64,000 nucleotides of DNA from Streptomyces sp. 2114.4 (GCF_900187385.1 NZ_FYEY01000001.1:558001-622000); one strand, 5' to 3'. Positions 8,251 to 17,336 are shown, numbered from the stretch's first letter. The notes: generated from the letters alone by a model not told the origin. Numbers and translations: made by a program.

Positions 8251-9624
8251 GTGACAGCAAGTGCAGGCAAGCGCGCATGCCGCCGTGACCTGTGGGCGGT
8301 TGCCGGTGCGGTGGCGCTGTGTGTGCTGGCGGCGGTCGTGGGACGCGTCATCAACCGGACCATTTACGGTTCCGAGGGCATTCTGCGGCTCGGCTGGCCC
8401 CCGTTGTACGCATGGTGGCTGCCGCACGTCGGCCCCGGCACTCCGGCGGCGGTGGCCGTCGCCGCGCTGGTGGTGGTATACGGGCCGTCGACCGCACGGC
8501 GTCTGCCGTGGCGGGGGCTGGTGCCGGCCGTATGGGCCGCGGCGATGGCCTGGACGTGGTCGCTCGCGCTCGTGGACGGGTGGGACCGTGGCGTCGCGGG
8601 GCGGCTGACCACGAGCCTGGAGTACCTGCAGTCCGTCGACGACGTGCACGATGTGGGCGCATTTCTGCGGGACTTCACCCACCACATCCTGGTCGGATCG
8701 CCCGGCCTCTGGCCGGCGCACGTGGCCGGTCATCCGCCCGGCGCGCTGCTGACGTTCGTCGGCCTGGACCGGATCGGGCTGGGCGGCGGTACCTGGGCCG
8801 CCGCCTGGTGCCTCACCGTCGGGACCTCCTTCACCGCGGCCGTCCTGGTGACCGTCCGTGTGTGTGGTGGTGAGGAACTGGCGCGGCAGGCCGCCCCGTT
8901 CCTCGTGCTGGCTCCCGCGGCGGTATGGATCGGGGTCAGCGCCGACGGCTACTTCGCGGGCGTGGCCGCCTGGGCCCTCGCCCTGCTGGCCATGGCGGCC
9001 ACACGGAGCACACGGGTACCGCGCCTTGCCGCGCTGGGCGCGGGGCTGCTGCTCGGCTGGGCCTGGTACCTGTCCTACGGCCTGACCCTGCTCGTCCTCC
9101 CCGGGGCAGCGGTGCTGCTCATCGCGCGCTCGGCCCGCCCGTTGCCCTGGGTGCTTCTGGGCGCGCTGGTGTGGGTGGTGGCGTTCACCTCGGCCGGCTT
9201 CTGGTGGCCGGAGGGCTATACGACCCTCGTCGAGCGCTACTACCAAGGCGCCGCGAAGGTACGCCCGTACGGCTACTTCCTCTGGGCGAACCTGGCGGCC
9301 CAGGTGCTGAGCGTGGGCCTGGCCACCGTCGCCGGGCTGCGCCGCGCCGCCGGTCCGCTGTGGACGGCCGTACGCGGCATCCGGCGCGAGGCGCCGACCG
9401 GGCGGGGCGCCCTCGCCGTTCTGGTCGCGGCCGGGGTGTGCATGCTGCTGCTCGCTGATGTCTCCGGGATGAGCAAGGCGGAGACCGAGCGGATCTGGCT
9501 GCCCTTCGCGGTGTGGACGCTCCCCGCGTGTGCGCTGCTGCCACGCCGTTTCCACTCCTCGTGGCTGGCCGCGCAGGGGCTCCTCGCCCTGCTGGTCAAC
9601 CATCTGTTGCTGACCGGCTGGTGA
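8251..9624 (+). CDS. Polytopic membrane protein, possibly GT-C-like
   Basis: A 457-residue integral membrane protein with roughly ten to eleven hydrophobic segments, the first at about residues 14-33. Between the early membrane segments there is a polar stretch with an HPPGALL motif, and near the C-terminus KAETERIWLPF precedes the last helices. Proteins with HPPG loops and ETERIW motifs in Streptomyces are often compared with GT-C glycosyltransferases that use polyprenyl-phosphate sugars, but I cannot identify catalytic residues with certainty. The GTG start lies 135 bp after the preceding gene; the next gene is convergent. Confidence 0.75.
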   Translation: MTASAGKRACRRDLWAVAGAVALCVLAAVVGRVINRTIYGSEGILRLGWPPLYAWWLPHVGPGTPAAVAVAALVVVYGPSTARRLPWRGLVPAVWAAAMAWTWSLALVDGWDRGVAGRLTTSLEYLQSVDDVHDVGAFLRDFTHHILVGSPGLWPAHVAGHPPGALLTFVGLDRIGLGGGTWAAAWCLTVGTSFTAAVLVTVRVCGGEELARQAAPFLVLAPAAVWIGVSADGYFAGVAAWALALLAMAATRSTRVPRLAALGAGLLLGWAWYLSYGLTLLVLPGAAVLLIARSARPLPWVLLGALVWVVAFTSAGFWWPEGYTTLVERYYQGAAKVRPYGYFLWANLAAQVLSVGLATVAGLRRAAGPLWTAVRGIRREAPTGRGALAVLVAAGVCMLLLADVSGMSKAETERIWLPFAVWTLPACALLPRRFHSSWLAAQGLLALLVNHLLLTGW

Positions 9625-9673
9625 CCGTGGCCGGCGGCCACCGCTGACGGCCGGCGGCGCACCACACGCGCGT

Positions 9674-10288
9674 CTACCCCTTCCGCTCCGGGGGCGCCGG
9701 CGGAGGCGGAGCCGGAGGAGCGGGCGGCGGTGGCGGCGAAGAGGGGGGCGCCGGCGGTGGTGCCGGAGGCAGCGGACTCTCGGAGGGTGCTCCGGCCGCA
9801 TACGCGCGCCACAGGGCGAACAGCAGACACACCGCGGAGGCCGCGAAGAGCGCCGCCGAGATCAGCAGCCAACGGCCCCAGAACACGTCGGATGGCAGGG
9901 CGGTGTACAGCGAGAACCCCGGGACCCTCCGCAGGATGAGCGGATACCACACCAACAGGAGCAGGAGGGCGACGAAGGCGGGCACCCGGAGGTAGTTGAT
10001 CCCGCCTGCCACCACGGGCGGCGGAGTGTCCGCGGGCACCGGGGCTTTCGCGTCGCGCCGCTGACGGCGCGGGTGCCGGACGAGGCGTTGTGCCATGCGG
10101 TCGGTGACGGTGTAAAGGGGCAGGAACACCAGGTCGTGCAGGAGGGCCGCGCCGACGAACCAGAGGAGGACACCGAGGGTGTCTCCGGTGAGCAGTCGCA
10201 CGCCCGCGTACCCGGCCAGGAAGAAGGAGCACAGGACGAGCAGGAGGTGGAGCGAGGACGCCCCGTAGCGGGCGCGGAAGCCCTTCAC
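9674..10288 (-). CDS. Membrane protein with proline-rich C-terminus
   Basis: A 204-residue protein with about four membrane segments (including LHLLLVLCSFFLAGYAGVRL near the N-terminus) and a C-terminal tail of about 35 residues made almost only of Pro, Ala and Ser. The GTG start overlaps the stop of the upstream molybdopterin oxidoreductase gene (GTGA), so the two are probably translated together. The pairing suggests a structural or accessory role for the oxidoreductase, but I do not recognise a family. Confidence 0.75.
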   Translation of the reverse strand: MKGFRARYGASSLHLLLVLCSFFLAGYAGVRLLTGDTLGVLLWFVGAALLHDLVFLPLYTVTDRMAQRLVRHPRRQRRDAKAPVPADTPPPVVAGGINYLRVPAFVALLLLLVWYPLILRRVPGFSLYTALPSDVFWGRWLLISAALFAASAVCLLFALWRAYAAGAPSESPLPPAPPPAPPSSPPPPPAPPAPPPPAPPERKG

Positions 10289-11631
10289 GGTGTGTCCCCG
10301 AAGGCCCCGAAGGTGAGGCGGGTGACCCATTTGGTGTTGTGCACACCGGGGTTGGCGGGGACGATGATGCGCGCCGGGTATCCGTGGTCCGGGGAGAGGT
10401 CGGCGCCGTTGACCCGCAGGGCCAGCAGCGATCCGGCATCGCGTACCTGGTTGTCGCGCAGCTGCGTCGAGCGGAAGGCGCCGGCGCGCTGCACGGACTC
10501 GACGAAGACGCCCGGTGGGCCGTGACGCAGTCCGACGAGGGCGGCGAGCTCCGTCAGCCGGACGCCGCTCCAGTGCTGGTCGTCGGTGGACCAGCCCTCG
10601 ACGCAGGCGATGGGCAGGGCGGCCGTGTGCTGGGGGAGGGCGAGGAGCTGTGCGCGGGTGAAGGTCTTCTCCCGGCCGTTGCCCCGTACGACCAGCCGCC
10701 ACTCGGGGCCGATGTCGCGGGCCCGGATCCCGACACTCGCCGCGGTCTTGTTGATCTGGAAGCCGTTGGGCCCCCGCCCCGGCTCCTGGCCGCGCGGAGC
10801 CAGCAGCGCGGTGCGGCGGAGGGAGCCGCCGATGCTCTGCCCGGCCGTGACGAGGAGCAGGCCCAGCGATCCCGCACCCACCAGACCGAGAGCGCCGCGC
10901 CGCGACATGGTGACAGGCGCGGGGCGCGGGGTCACCAGCCCGGTGCTGTCGGGCGGTTCGCCGGTCGTCCGGGCGGCGGGGGTGTTCAGCTCGGTGCGCA
11001 GGCGGCGGCTGCGCAGGGCCTTCGCCATCACGGGGACACGGAAGGCGATATGGACGAGGAAGGCACCGATGAACACCCAGGCGCCGTAGAAATGCAGCGT
11101 GTAGAAGGAGCCCGGGAAGATGTAGTGCAACTGGATGTTCAGCACCCCGGTGACGAACTCGAACAGCGCCCCGCCCACGAGAAGCAGCAGCGAGAGCCGT
11201 TCCAGCGCATGGCTCGGTGAGCGCAGCGGCGGCCAGGAGAACAGCTTCGGGATGACCGACCACAGCTTCGCCAGCAGCACGGGGATCAGCACCACACCGA
11301 GCGTGACATGGATGCCCTGGGTGAGGCGGTAGAGCCAGTACGGGCTGGTCGGCCAGGAGAAGAGGTAGAAGCCCAGCCAGCCCTTGCCCGGTGTCTGGTC
11401 GTTACCGGGAGCGAGATCGGGGTTGTAGGCGGCGTAGGACAGCAGTCCGGTGACGAAGAGCACGGGGACGCCGACGAGCAGCACCAGCCCGAACACCGAG
11501 GTCAGCCACGGTCCCCGCAGGGGGCTGCGCCAGAACGCGGGGCGCGCGGGGCCGGGCGGCGGACCGCCTGGCCGGCGAGGAGGGCCGGCGGCGGGGTGGT
11601 GCGGCTCGTCGTCGTGGTCGCGCGGCTCCAT
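10285..11631 (-). CDS. Membrane-anchored cytochrome b/molybdopterin-dependent oxidoreductase fusion
   Basis: A 448-residue two-part protein. Residues about 43-205 hold four membrane helices with candidate heme-ligand histidines (H108, H180, H194), as in cytochrome b561/MsrQ-like membrane subunits. After a linker and a further hydrophobic segment preceded by SRRGALG, residues 290-448 form an oxidoreductase molybdopterin domain of the sulfite oxidase/MsrP fold with the molybdenum-ligand cysteine in IACVEGWS (C343). The expected activity is reduction or oxidation of a small oxyanion or sulfoxide at the outer face of the membrane. I chose the ATG at 11631 because GGAGGG lies five bases upstream. 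The downstream gene overlaps by four bases. Confidence 0.87.
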   Translation of the reverse strand: MEPRDHDDEPHHPAAGPPRRPGGPPPGPARPAFWRSPLRGPWLTSVFGLVLLVGVPVLFVTGLLSYAAYNPDLAPGNDQTPGKGWLGFYLFSWPTSPYWLYRLTQGIHVTLGVVLIPVLLAKLWSVIPKLFSWPPLRSPSHALERLSLLLLVGGALFEFVTGVLNIQLHYIFPGSFYTLHFYGAWVFIGAFLVHIAFRVPVMAKALRSRRLRTELNTPAARTTGEPPDSTGLVTPRPAPVTMSRRGALGLVGAGSLGLLLVTAGQSIGGSLRRTALLAPRGQEPGRGPNGFQINKTAASVGIRARDIGPEWRLVVRGNGREKTFTRAQLLALPQHTAALPIACVEGWSTDDQHWSGVRLTELAALVGLRHGPPGVFVESVQRAGAFRSTQLRDNQVRDAGSLLALRVNGADLSPDHGYPARIIVPANPGVHNTKWVTRLTFGAFGDTP

Positions 11632-11772
11632 GGCATCCCTCCGCCGTTTCCGGGCCGGCTCGGCCGACCGCCCAGGGACAAGATATGCACCAAGAGGCAC
11701 ATATCGCGTGAACCAGGACTTTCCGCCGATCGTGCGGCACCGCCTGCCGAGGAATGGCTTGCCGGTTGCGCT

Positions 11773-12396
11773 CTACTCCGAAGCTCCCCGCTCCTGCCCG
11801 GAGGTGTCGTCCCGCAGGTAGGCGAGCCGGTCGACCACCTCGACGACCCCGTCGACGCTTTCGCACAGCCGCACGGCGATCGGGACCAGGCTCTTGTGGT
11901 CCACCGTGCCGGTGAGCGTCACGGTGCCCTCCGCGACATCGACCGTGACCGCCGACGGGGCCACCCCGAGCGTGCGCGTCAGCACCTCCTCCAGCACCTC
12001 CTCCTGGATGGCGCGGTCCCGGCGCAGAAACAGCCGCACCAGGTCACTGCGGCTGATCACCCCGATGAGACGGCCGGTGTCATCGACCACGGGCAGCCGC
12101 TTGACCTTCTTCCTCTCCATCGTCCTGGCCGCTTCGACGACGCTCCACTCGGGTCGGGCCGTCACGGCGGGGCTCGTCATGATCGCTTCGGCGGTGGTCG
12201 CCCCGAGCTTGGCGAGCTGCCGGCGCAGCAGATCGGCCTCGGACACCACGCCCACCGGCCGCTCGTCCTCGTCGAGGACCGGGACGGCGGTGATGTCGTA
12301 CTCGTCGAGCAGGTGGGCGATCTCCTTGAACGGAGTGCCCCGCTGGACGACGACGGCGTGCGGTGTCATCAGGTCGGCAACGTTGCGGTGCCTCAT
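11773..12396 (-). CDS. CBS-pair and BON domain protein
   Basis: A 207-residue protein. Two CBS domains (MRHRNVADLMTPHAVVVQ... and AEAIMTSPAVTARPEWSVVE...) occupy residues 1-125, each with the DITAVPVLDEDERPVGVVSE or VKRLPVVDDTGRLIGVISRS core. A C-terminal BON domain (about 140-200) contains VTVDVAEGTVTLTGTVDHKS. CBS pairs bind adenine nucleotides; BON domains may contact membranes or lipids. The ATG at 12396 is preceded by GGAGGG. Such genes sit beside universal stress proteins in many actinobacteria, as here. Confidence 0.9.
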   Translation of the reverse strand: MRHRNVADLMTPHAVVVQRGTPFKEIAHLLDEYDITAVPVLDEDERPVGVVSEADLLRRQLAKLGATTAEAIMTSPAVTARPEWSVVEAARTMERKKVKRLPVVDDTGRLIGVISRSDLVRLFLRRDRAIQEEVLEEVLTRTLGVAPSAVTVDVAEGTVTLTGTVDHKSLVPIAVRLCESVDGVVEVVDRLAYLRDDTSGQERGASE

Positions 12397-12552
12397 TTTC
12401 GGCCAGTCCCTCCGGGTGGTGCGCGGGCCGGATCTCACCGGCCTGACGGGCGGGGAATCCGGTACGGGCAAGCCTGCCTCGCACCGGTGCGGTGTGCGCG
12501 GGGCCCGACGGGTCCGGCGCGTCCCCGGCCACGCGCGATCGCCGGGGACCGG

Positions 12553-13449
12553 TCATTCGTGCGGCACCACCGCGATCGGGCAGGTCACGTGGTGGATGGC
12601 GGCGTGCGCCACCGGGCCGACGCGTGGCGCGAGCGGGGGGCGGTGCAGTTTGCGGCCGACCACCAGCAGTTCGGCCCCGAAGACCGACTGGACCAGGGCC
12701 CGGGTCGGGCTCTCCGGCAGAACGGTCCGCTGCACCGGCACCTCGGGGAATCGCTCACACCACGGACCCAACGCGTCCTGCAGCTCGGCATCCGCTTCTT
12801 TGGTGAGTTCCGTCGCGGCATCGGGGTCCAGGCCCCACGGGGTGTAGGCCTGCACGGGGAGCGGACGCCCGTGAACGGCCTGCAGCGCAAGCCCCCGGCT
12901 CGCCGCGGCGTCGAAGGCAAAGCCGAGCATCCGCTCGCACGGGCCGTTCAGGCTGAGGCCTGCGACGACCCGCGCTTCGGGGGCGGGCGGGCCGCCCGGC
13001 CGTTCGTGGCGCGGTGGTTTCGTGCGCCCGCCCTCCTCCCGGACGAGGACGACCGGCCCCTTGGCCCGGCCCACCACGTTCAGACTCACATCGCCGAGTA
13101 CGTAGCTCTCCCACGGCCCGAGCGCCCGCGATCCGAGCACGACCATCCGCGAGTCGCCGGCCGCGCCCAGCAGCGCCGGTTCGGCCTCCGCCCCCACCAG
13201 GTCCTCGATGATCCGCAGACCCGGATGGCGTTCGCGCACCTCGTCCCGGGCCCGGCGCACGACCTCCCGGGCGCCGGCGTTCCGGTCTCGGTCCGCGGAC
13301 ACGTGCGGCGCCTCGGGCGCCAGAAGTATCCACGCATGGAGAAGCCGCAGCGCCCACTGCCGCCGGTCCGCTTCGTCAGCGGCCCAGTGCGCGGCCGCCA
13401 GGCTCTCCGGCGAGCCGTCGACTCCCACGGTGATGACTTCCGGCTCCAT
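12553..13449 (-). CDS. Universal stress protein, tandem UspA domains
   Basis: A 298-residue protein with two UspA domains. The first starts [20 protein letters not shown] and includes [15 protein letters not shown] with the [14 protein letters not shown] end; the second starts [20 protein letters not shown] and ends [15 protein letters not shown]. UspA proteins bind ATP and support survival under starvation, hypoxia or other stress. The ATG at 13449 has GGAGG six bases upstream. It lies 156 bp from the CBS-BON gene on the same strand and could be in the same stress regulon. Confidence 0.93.
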   Translation of the reverse strand: MEPEVITVGVDGSPESLAAAHWAADEADRRQWALRLLHAWILLAPEAPHVSADRDRNAGAREVVRRARDEVRERHPGLRIIEDLVGAEAEPALLGAAGDSRMVVLGSRALGPWESYVLGDVSLNVVGRAKGPVVLVREEGGRTKPPRHERPGGPPAPEARVVAGLSLNGPCERMLGFAFDAAASRGLALQAVHGRPLPVQAYTPWGLDPDAATELTKEADAELQDALGPWCERFPEVPVQRTVLPESPTRALVQSVFGAELLVVGRKLHRPPLAPRVGPVAHAAIHHVTCPIAVVPHE

Positions 13450-13852
13450 GGCCGCCTCCGACCGGGTACGACGTCTCCGCCCCACTTCCCCATCGTGGCC
13501 CCGATCACCGCGGCCTGCCATGCCGTACGGGTCCCGCGGCCGCGGCGCGGTGACACCGGGTCCCACCCGCCGCTGCGGACGGTCCGCGGGCCGTGGAGGC
13601 CGGACACCTGCCGGTCCGGCAGGGGATTTCCGGCCGGATTGGGCGGGAGCAACAGCCGCGCGGGGCCGCTGGTGCCGTGCTACTGTCGATCTCAGTTGCA
13701 GTTGTGGTTCCCAAAGACTTCACGCTACCTCGTCGGCCTTCCAGGCCGGCGGGGAATGCTTTTGTATTTCCGGTTTTCCGGAGGGGCAATCATCGCGGCG
13801 ACGCGGGGTCCGCACAGTGCGGCCCCGGGCACTGCCCCGAAGGAGATATGAC
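13450..13852 (+). other. 403-bp intergenic stretch: usp promoter side and long csp leader
   Basis: No gene is visible. The left part must hold the minus-strand promoter of the universal stress gene. The right part is an unusually AT-richer leader of the cold-shock gene, with T-rich blocks around 13755-13785 and an inverted segment around 13732-13752 (TCGGCCTTCCAGGCCGGC). Long structured leaders are typical of cold-shock mRNAs, but I cannot fix the transcription start. Confidence 0.4.
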
Positions 13853-14056
13853 ATGGCTACTGGCACCGTGAAGTGGTTCAACTCGGAAAAGGGTTTCGGC
13901 TTCATCGAGCAGGACGGCGGCGGCGCCGACGTCTTCGCCCACTACTCGAACATCGCCACCCAGGGCTTCCGTGAGCTGCAGGAGGGCCAGAAGGTGACCT
14001 TCGACGTCACGCAGGGCCAGAAGGGCCCGCAGGCCGAGAACATCCTCCCCGCCTGA
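13853..14056 (+). CDS. Cold-shock protein, CspA family
   Basis: A 67-residue single cold-shock domain protein. It has [20 protein letters not shown] with the RNP1-type motif KGFGFI, and the RNP2-type motif DVFAHYSNI, ending GPQAENI. Such proteins bind single-stranded RNA and act as RNA chaperones. The ATG at 13853 follows AAGGAGAT. A strong terminator stands 20 bp after its stop, so it is likely expressed alone from a long leader, upstream of a DEAD-box helicase that may be co-regulated. Confidence 0.95.
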   Translation: MATGTVKWFNSEKGFGFIEQDGGGADVFAHYSNIATQGFRELQEGQKVTFDVTQGQKGPQAENILPA

Positions 14057-14075
14057 CACTGACGCGTCACACCGC

Positions 14076-14110
14076 AGCTGGGGCCCGCACCTTGGGTGCG
14101 GGCCCCAGCT
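14076..14110 (+). terminator. Rho-independent-like terminator of the csp gene
   Basis: A perfect 16-bp inverted repeat (arm AGCTGGGGCCCGCACC) with a 3-base loop, 20 bp after the cold-shock stop codon. There is only a short T-rich stretch after it, as is usual in Streptomyces. Confidence 0.85.
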
Positions 14111-14399
14111 CGTTGCCCTTTTGCGGAATGCGCTGTGCGTGCCGCCGCGGCCGCACGAGCGACAAGGGGCAGCCTGTTCGGCGCCGCAACCGCAGCCCGC
14201 TGCGGCAGCACGGCAGCCCGTCCGGTTCCGTGCTCCGGCACCGTGTCCGCCTCCCTTTGCGGCGGCACTCTTTCACGCGTCGGCGGTCGATTCCGCCCCG
14301 CCTCGTTCCATCTGTTTTCTACGGTCCGTGCTGCGATTCTTCTGTGTGGCTGACAGCTGCCGGGAATTCTTCGACGTACCGCATCGAGGAAGGTTCTTC

Positions 14400-15908
14400 A
14401 TGAACCGCACAGCTCGCCCGAACGACCGCTCCGCCCGGAACCGTTCCAACGGCTCCGCCGGCTCCGGCCGCGGCGGCTACCGCTCGCAGGCGTCGAACCG
14501 GTCCGGTGCCAAGCGGCGCCGGCCCGCCGCACGACCGGAAGAGTTCGCGCTGCCCGTCACGCACACCCCCGCACTGCCCCCGGCCGAGAACTTCGCCGCC
14601 CTGGACATGCCGCCCGCGCTGCTGGCGGCGCTGACCGCGGAAGGGGTGGCGTCCCCGTTCCCGATCCAGGCCGCCACGCTGCCGAACTCGCTGGCCGGGC
14701 GCGACGTTCTGGGCCGTGGGCGCACCGGCTCGGGCAAGACGCTCGCCTTCGGTCTGGCGCTGCTGGCCCGTACCGCCGGGCAGCGCGCCGAGCCCCGCCA
14801 GCCGCTGGCACTGGTCCTGGTCCCCACCCGCGAGCTGGCCCAGCAGGTCACCGACGCCCTCACCCCCTACGCCCGGTCACTGTCGCTGCGGCTGGCCACC
14901 GTCGTCGGCGGAATGTCGATCGGCCGGCAGGCGAGTGCGCTGCGCGCCGGTGCCGAGGTGCTCGTCGCGACGCCCGGTCGGCTCAAGGACCTCATCGGCC
15001 GTGGTGACTGCCGGCTGAACCAGGTCGGCATCACCGTGCTGGACGAGGCCGACCAGATGGCCGACATGGGCTTCATGCCCCAGGTCACGGCCCTGCTCGA
15101 CCAGGTCCGTCCCGAGGGGCAGCGGATGCTCTTCTCGGCCACCCTGGACCGCAACGTCGACCTGCTGGTCCGGCGCTACCTGACCGACCCCGTGGTCCAC
15201 TCCGTCGACCCCTCGGCGGGCGCCGTCACCACGATGGAGCACCACCTGCTGCATGTCCGCGACGCCGACAAGCACGCCACCACCACGGAGATCGCCGCGC
15301 GTGAGGGCCGGTCGATCATGTTCCTGGACACCAAGCGCGCCGTGGACAAGCTCACCAAGCACCTGCTGAACAGCGGTGTCCGCGCCGCGGCCCTGCACGG
15401 CGGCAAGTCCCAGCCCCAGCGCACCCGCACCCTGGCCCAGTTCAAGACCGGCCAGGTCACGGTCCTGGTGGCCACCAACGTCGCGGCCCGCGGCATCCAC
15501 GTCGACAACCTCGACCTCGTCGTCAACGTCGACCCGCCCACGGACCACAAGGACTACCTGCACCGCGGCGGCCGTACCGCGCGGGCCGGCGAGTCCGGCA
15601 GCGTCGTCACCCTCGTCCTGCCCAACCAGCGCCGCGAAATGGACCGCCTGATGGCGGACGCGGGTATCACCCCGCAGTCCACCCAGGTCCGCTCCGGGGA
15701 GGCCGAGCTGAGCCGCATCACCGGCGCCCAGGCCCCTTCCGGGGTTCCCGTCACCATCGCCGCACCAGTCGTCGAGCGTCCAAAACGCAGTGGCTCCTCC
15801 ACCCGCGGCCGCCGCAGCCGCTCCGCCCAGGCCCGTCGCTCCACAGGATCACCCCGGACCGCGACCGGGGCGTCCCCGCGGCAGCGGTCCGGCGGCAAGA
15901 CGTCATGA
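14400..15908 (+). CDS. DEAD-box RNA helicase
   Basis: A 502-residue ATP-dependent RNA helicase. Motifs in order: Q motif FPIQAATLPNSL, Walker A RGRTGSGKT, Ia PTRELAQQ, TPGRLKDL, II VLDEADQMADMGF, III SATLD, V ARGIHVDN, VI HRGGRTARAGESG. The N-terminus is Asn/Arg/Ser-rich and the C-terminus Ser/Arg/Gly-rich, both probably RNA-contacting low-complexity tails. The ATG at 14400 follows GAGGAAGG. A leader of up to 289 bp separates it from the csp terminator. Unwinding of structured RNA, for example in ribosome assembly or mRNA turnover in the cold, is the expected role. Confidence 0.94.
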   Translation: MNRTARPNDRSARNRSNGSAGSGRGGYRSQASNRSGAKRRRPAARPEEFALPVTHTPALPPAENFAALDMPPALLAALTAEGVASPFPIQAATLPNSLAGRDVLGRGRTGSGKTLAFGLALLARTAGQRAEPRQPLALVLVPTRELAQQVTDALTPYARSLSLRLATVVGGMSIGRQASALRAGAEVLVATPGRLKDLIGRGDCRLNQVGITVLDEADQMADMGFMPQVTALLDQVRPEGQRMLFSATLDRNVDLLVRRYLTDPVVHSVDPSAGAVTTMEHHLLHVRDADKHATTTEIAAREGRSIMFLDTKRAVDKLTKHLLNSGVRAAALHGGKSQPQRTRTLAQFKTGQVTVLVATNVAARGIHVDNLDLVVNVDPPTDHKDYLHRGGRTARAGESGSVVTLVLPNQRREMDRLMADAGITPQSTQVRSGEAELSRITGAQAPSGVPVTIAAPVVERPKRSGSSTRGRRSRSAQARRSTGSPRTATGASPRQRSGGKTS

Positions 15909-15961
15909 CCACCCGCTCCGCCCGCCCGTTTCCGGCTTCTCCTCGACCCTGAAGAGGCACT

Positions 15962-16276
15962 ATGCGCGTCGTCATCGCCCGTTTCCCCTTCGACTTGATC
16001 AAGACCGAGGTGCAGGATGCGATGAAGGGCATCAAGCCCGAGCCCGTCACGGGTGAGTCCGTGCAGATCGGCAGCCGTCACTACCCCGTCAAGCAGGTCG
16101 GGGAGGTCATCACCGGTCAGGACCGTCGTGACTTCACGGCCGGTGAGGTGACCCGGGCGATGACCCGCCTCGGGTTCACCTGCCGCCCCGCGGCGCCGGC
16201 CGCCCGCACCCCGCTCGAGGAGGCGTCGGACCTGCTCCAGGGGCCGGCGTCCCCTGACCGGATTCCGGAAGCCTGA
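15962..16276 (+). CDS. Conserved hypothetical protein downstream of the helicase
   Basis: A 104-residue soluble protein starting MRVVIARFPFDLIKTEVQDA, with a middle IGSRHYPVKQVGEVITGQDR and RDFTAGEVTRAMTRLGFTC before a disordered tail. I do not recognise a named family. It starts 53 bp after the helicase stop behind GAAGAGG and is probably co-transcribed, which points to an RNA- or cold-related job; that is inference from position only. Confidence 0.75.
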   Translation: MRVVIARFPFDLIKTEVQDAMKGIKPEPVTGESVQIGSRHYPVKQVGEVITGQDRRDFTAGEVTRAMTRLGFTCRPAAPAARTPLEEASDLLQGPASPDRIPEA

Positions 16277-16351
16277 CGCCCCGGCAACACCCCGGCAGCA
16301 CTGCGGCACAGCAACACAGCGGCATGGCGTCACCGTCACAGCTCATGACGT

Positions 16352-16388
16352 CATGCCGTTATGCCGCTATGCCGTTCCTTTATGCCGT
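16352..16388. repeat. Short ATGCCG repeat
   Basis: Four copies of ATGCCGYY occur within 37 bp between the convergent ends of two genes. The last unit is set off by five bases. No function is apparent. Confidence 0.5.
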
Positions 16389-16406
16389 CTGGCGAGCCGG
16401 CAGCGC

Positions 16407-16784
16407 TCAGCGGTCGGAGTAGCGGAAGTCGCCCACCGTCCAGGCGCCCACATCCTCGATCGCGACGCGGTACATCCCGCCGGTCTCGGGGAGGCCGAAG
16501 CTCCCCTGCAGAATCCTCGCCACATGGAAGTGCAGATGGGTGGGCGGGCCGCTGTGGTGGGGCGCGCGGGAGTGCGTACCGGCTGAGGAGAAGAGCGAGG
16601 AGAACGGCCCCAGCCGTTCCGATTCCGCAAGGACCTCGGCCACGCGTTGCCGCCACACGGTCTCGGGTGCCAACCGCCCGGTGAGGACGGCGCCTTGGAC
16701 CGCAACGGTGAGAGACATCTGGTTGCTCTGCTCCGACTCCACCATGGCGGCGATGTCGACGAGCAGTTCGTCGGGCTTCGACAT
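16407..16784 (-). CDS. GvpU-like gas vesicle accessory protein
   Basis: A 125-residue protein. The segment MSLTVAVQGAVLTGRLAPET, then an HLHFHVARILQG strand and GGMYRVAIEDVGAWTVGDF, follows the order I remember for GvpU of Bacillus megaterium (a beta-strand with NGAVISG, then a HLKNTKI-like strand, then WRGKIAEVDGFFLG). GvpU promotes clustering of gas vesicles. The gene is an orphan, 12 kb from each gvp cluster. The chosen ATG at 16784 lacks a clear ribosome binding site; a longer start at 16826 is possible. Assignment is by motif memory only. Confidence 0.55.
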   Translation of the reverse strand: MSKPDELLVDIAAMVESEQSNQMSLTVAVQGAVLTGRLAPETVWRQRVAEVLAESERLGPFSSLFSSAGTHSRAPHHSGPPTHLHFHVARILQGSFGLPETGGMYRVAIEDVGAWTVGDFRYSDR

Positions 16785-16931
16785 GGCAGCAGACTCTACT
16801 GCCGTGACCGGCCCTTGGCAGCACATGCGCGCGAGAGCCGCGCCGCTTCCCCCGGAGTGCCGGAGCCCTTACGGGGTACCCGTCCGAACGGGGCGGGCGG
16901 GGTGCCCGTCGAGCAGGAAGGGAAGCGGCGG

Positions 16932-17336
16932 ATGGCCATAGCCAAGACCAGCGTCCTGGTACTGGATTGCGCGGAGCACGCGGCGCTGGCGGATTTCTAC
17001 GCACAGTTCCTCGGCGGAGAAGTGCGGGTCGGGACCAGCCCGGACTACATCGAAGTCGTCGAAGGCGGCACCGTCCATCTCGCGATACGGCGGGACCGCG
17101 GTGCGGCGCCGCCGAGTTGGCCCCGCCCCGATGACTCACAACAGGCGCATCTGCACTTCCTCGTCCCGCAGGACAACATGGACGAGGCGGAGCGCGAGGC
17201 GGTCAGCCTGGGGGCACGGCCCTTGCAGACCCGCGAGAACGGCGGGCCCTACGACGCCCGCCGCTACTCGGACCCCGCGGGCCACCCCTTTGTGCTCGCC
17301 GCGAGCGAAGGGCACTCCCTGGGGCAGGCGAACTGA
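16932..17336 (+). CDS. VOC/glyoxalase-fold protein
   Basis: A 134-residue member of the vicinal oxygen chelate superfamily. It begins AIAKTSVLVLDCAEHAALAD with the FYAQFLGGE helix, contains AHLHFLVPQDNMDEAEREAV in the middle, and ends RRYSDPAGHPFVLA, a typical C-terminal beta-turn motif. Metal ligands are not complete enough to predict a reaction; many actinobacterial members are of unknown function. Start at ATG 16932 behind AGGAAGGGAAG. Confidence 0.87.
   Translation: MAIAKTSVLVLDCAEHAALADFYAQFLGGEVRVGTSPDYIEVVEGGTVHLAIRRDRGAAPPSWPRPDDSQQAHLHFLVPQDNMDEAEREAVSLGARPLQTRENGGPYDARRYSDPAGHPFVLAASEGHSLGQAN

Noticed and set aside
9625..9673. GTGGCCGGCGGCCAC hairpin as a convergent terminator
   Set aside because: The stem is short with an almost absent loop, and similar G+C palindromes are frequent by chance here.
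9674..11263. Long minus-strand frame joining the Pro-rich membrane protein to upstream sequence
   Set aside because: The upstream part is a shadow frame of the molybdopterin oxidoreductase gene; the GTGA overlap at 10285-10288 marks the true start.
13450..13852. Riboswitch in the csp leader
   Set aside because: The region is T-rich with a small hairpin but matches no riboswitch pattern I know; a cold-shock leader is the simpler reading.
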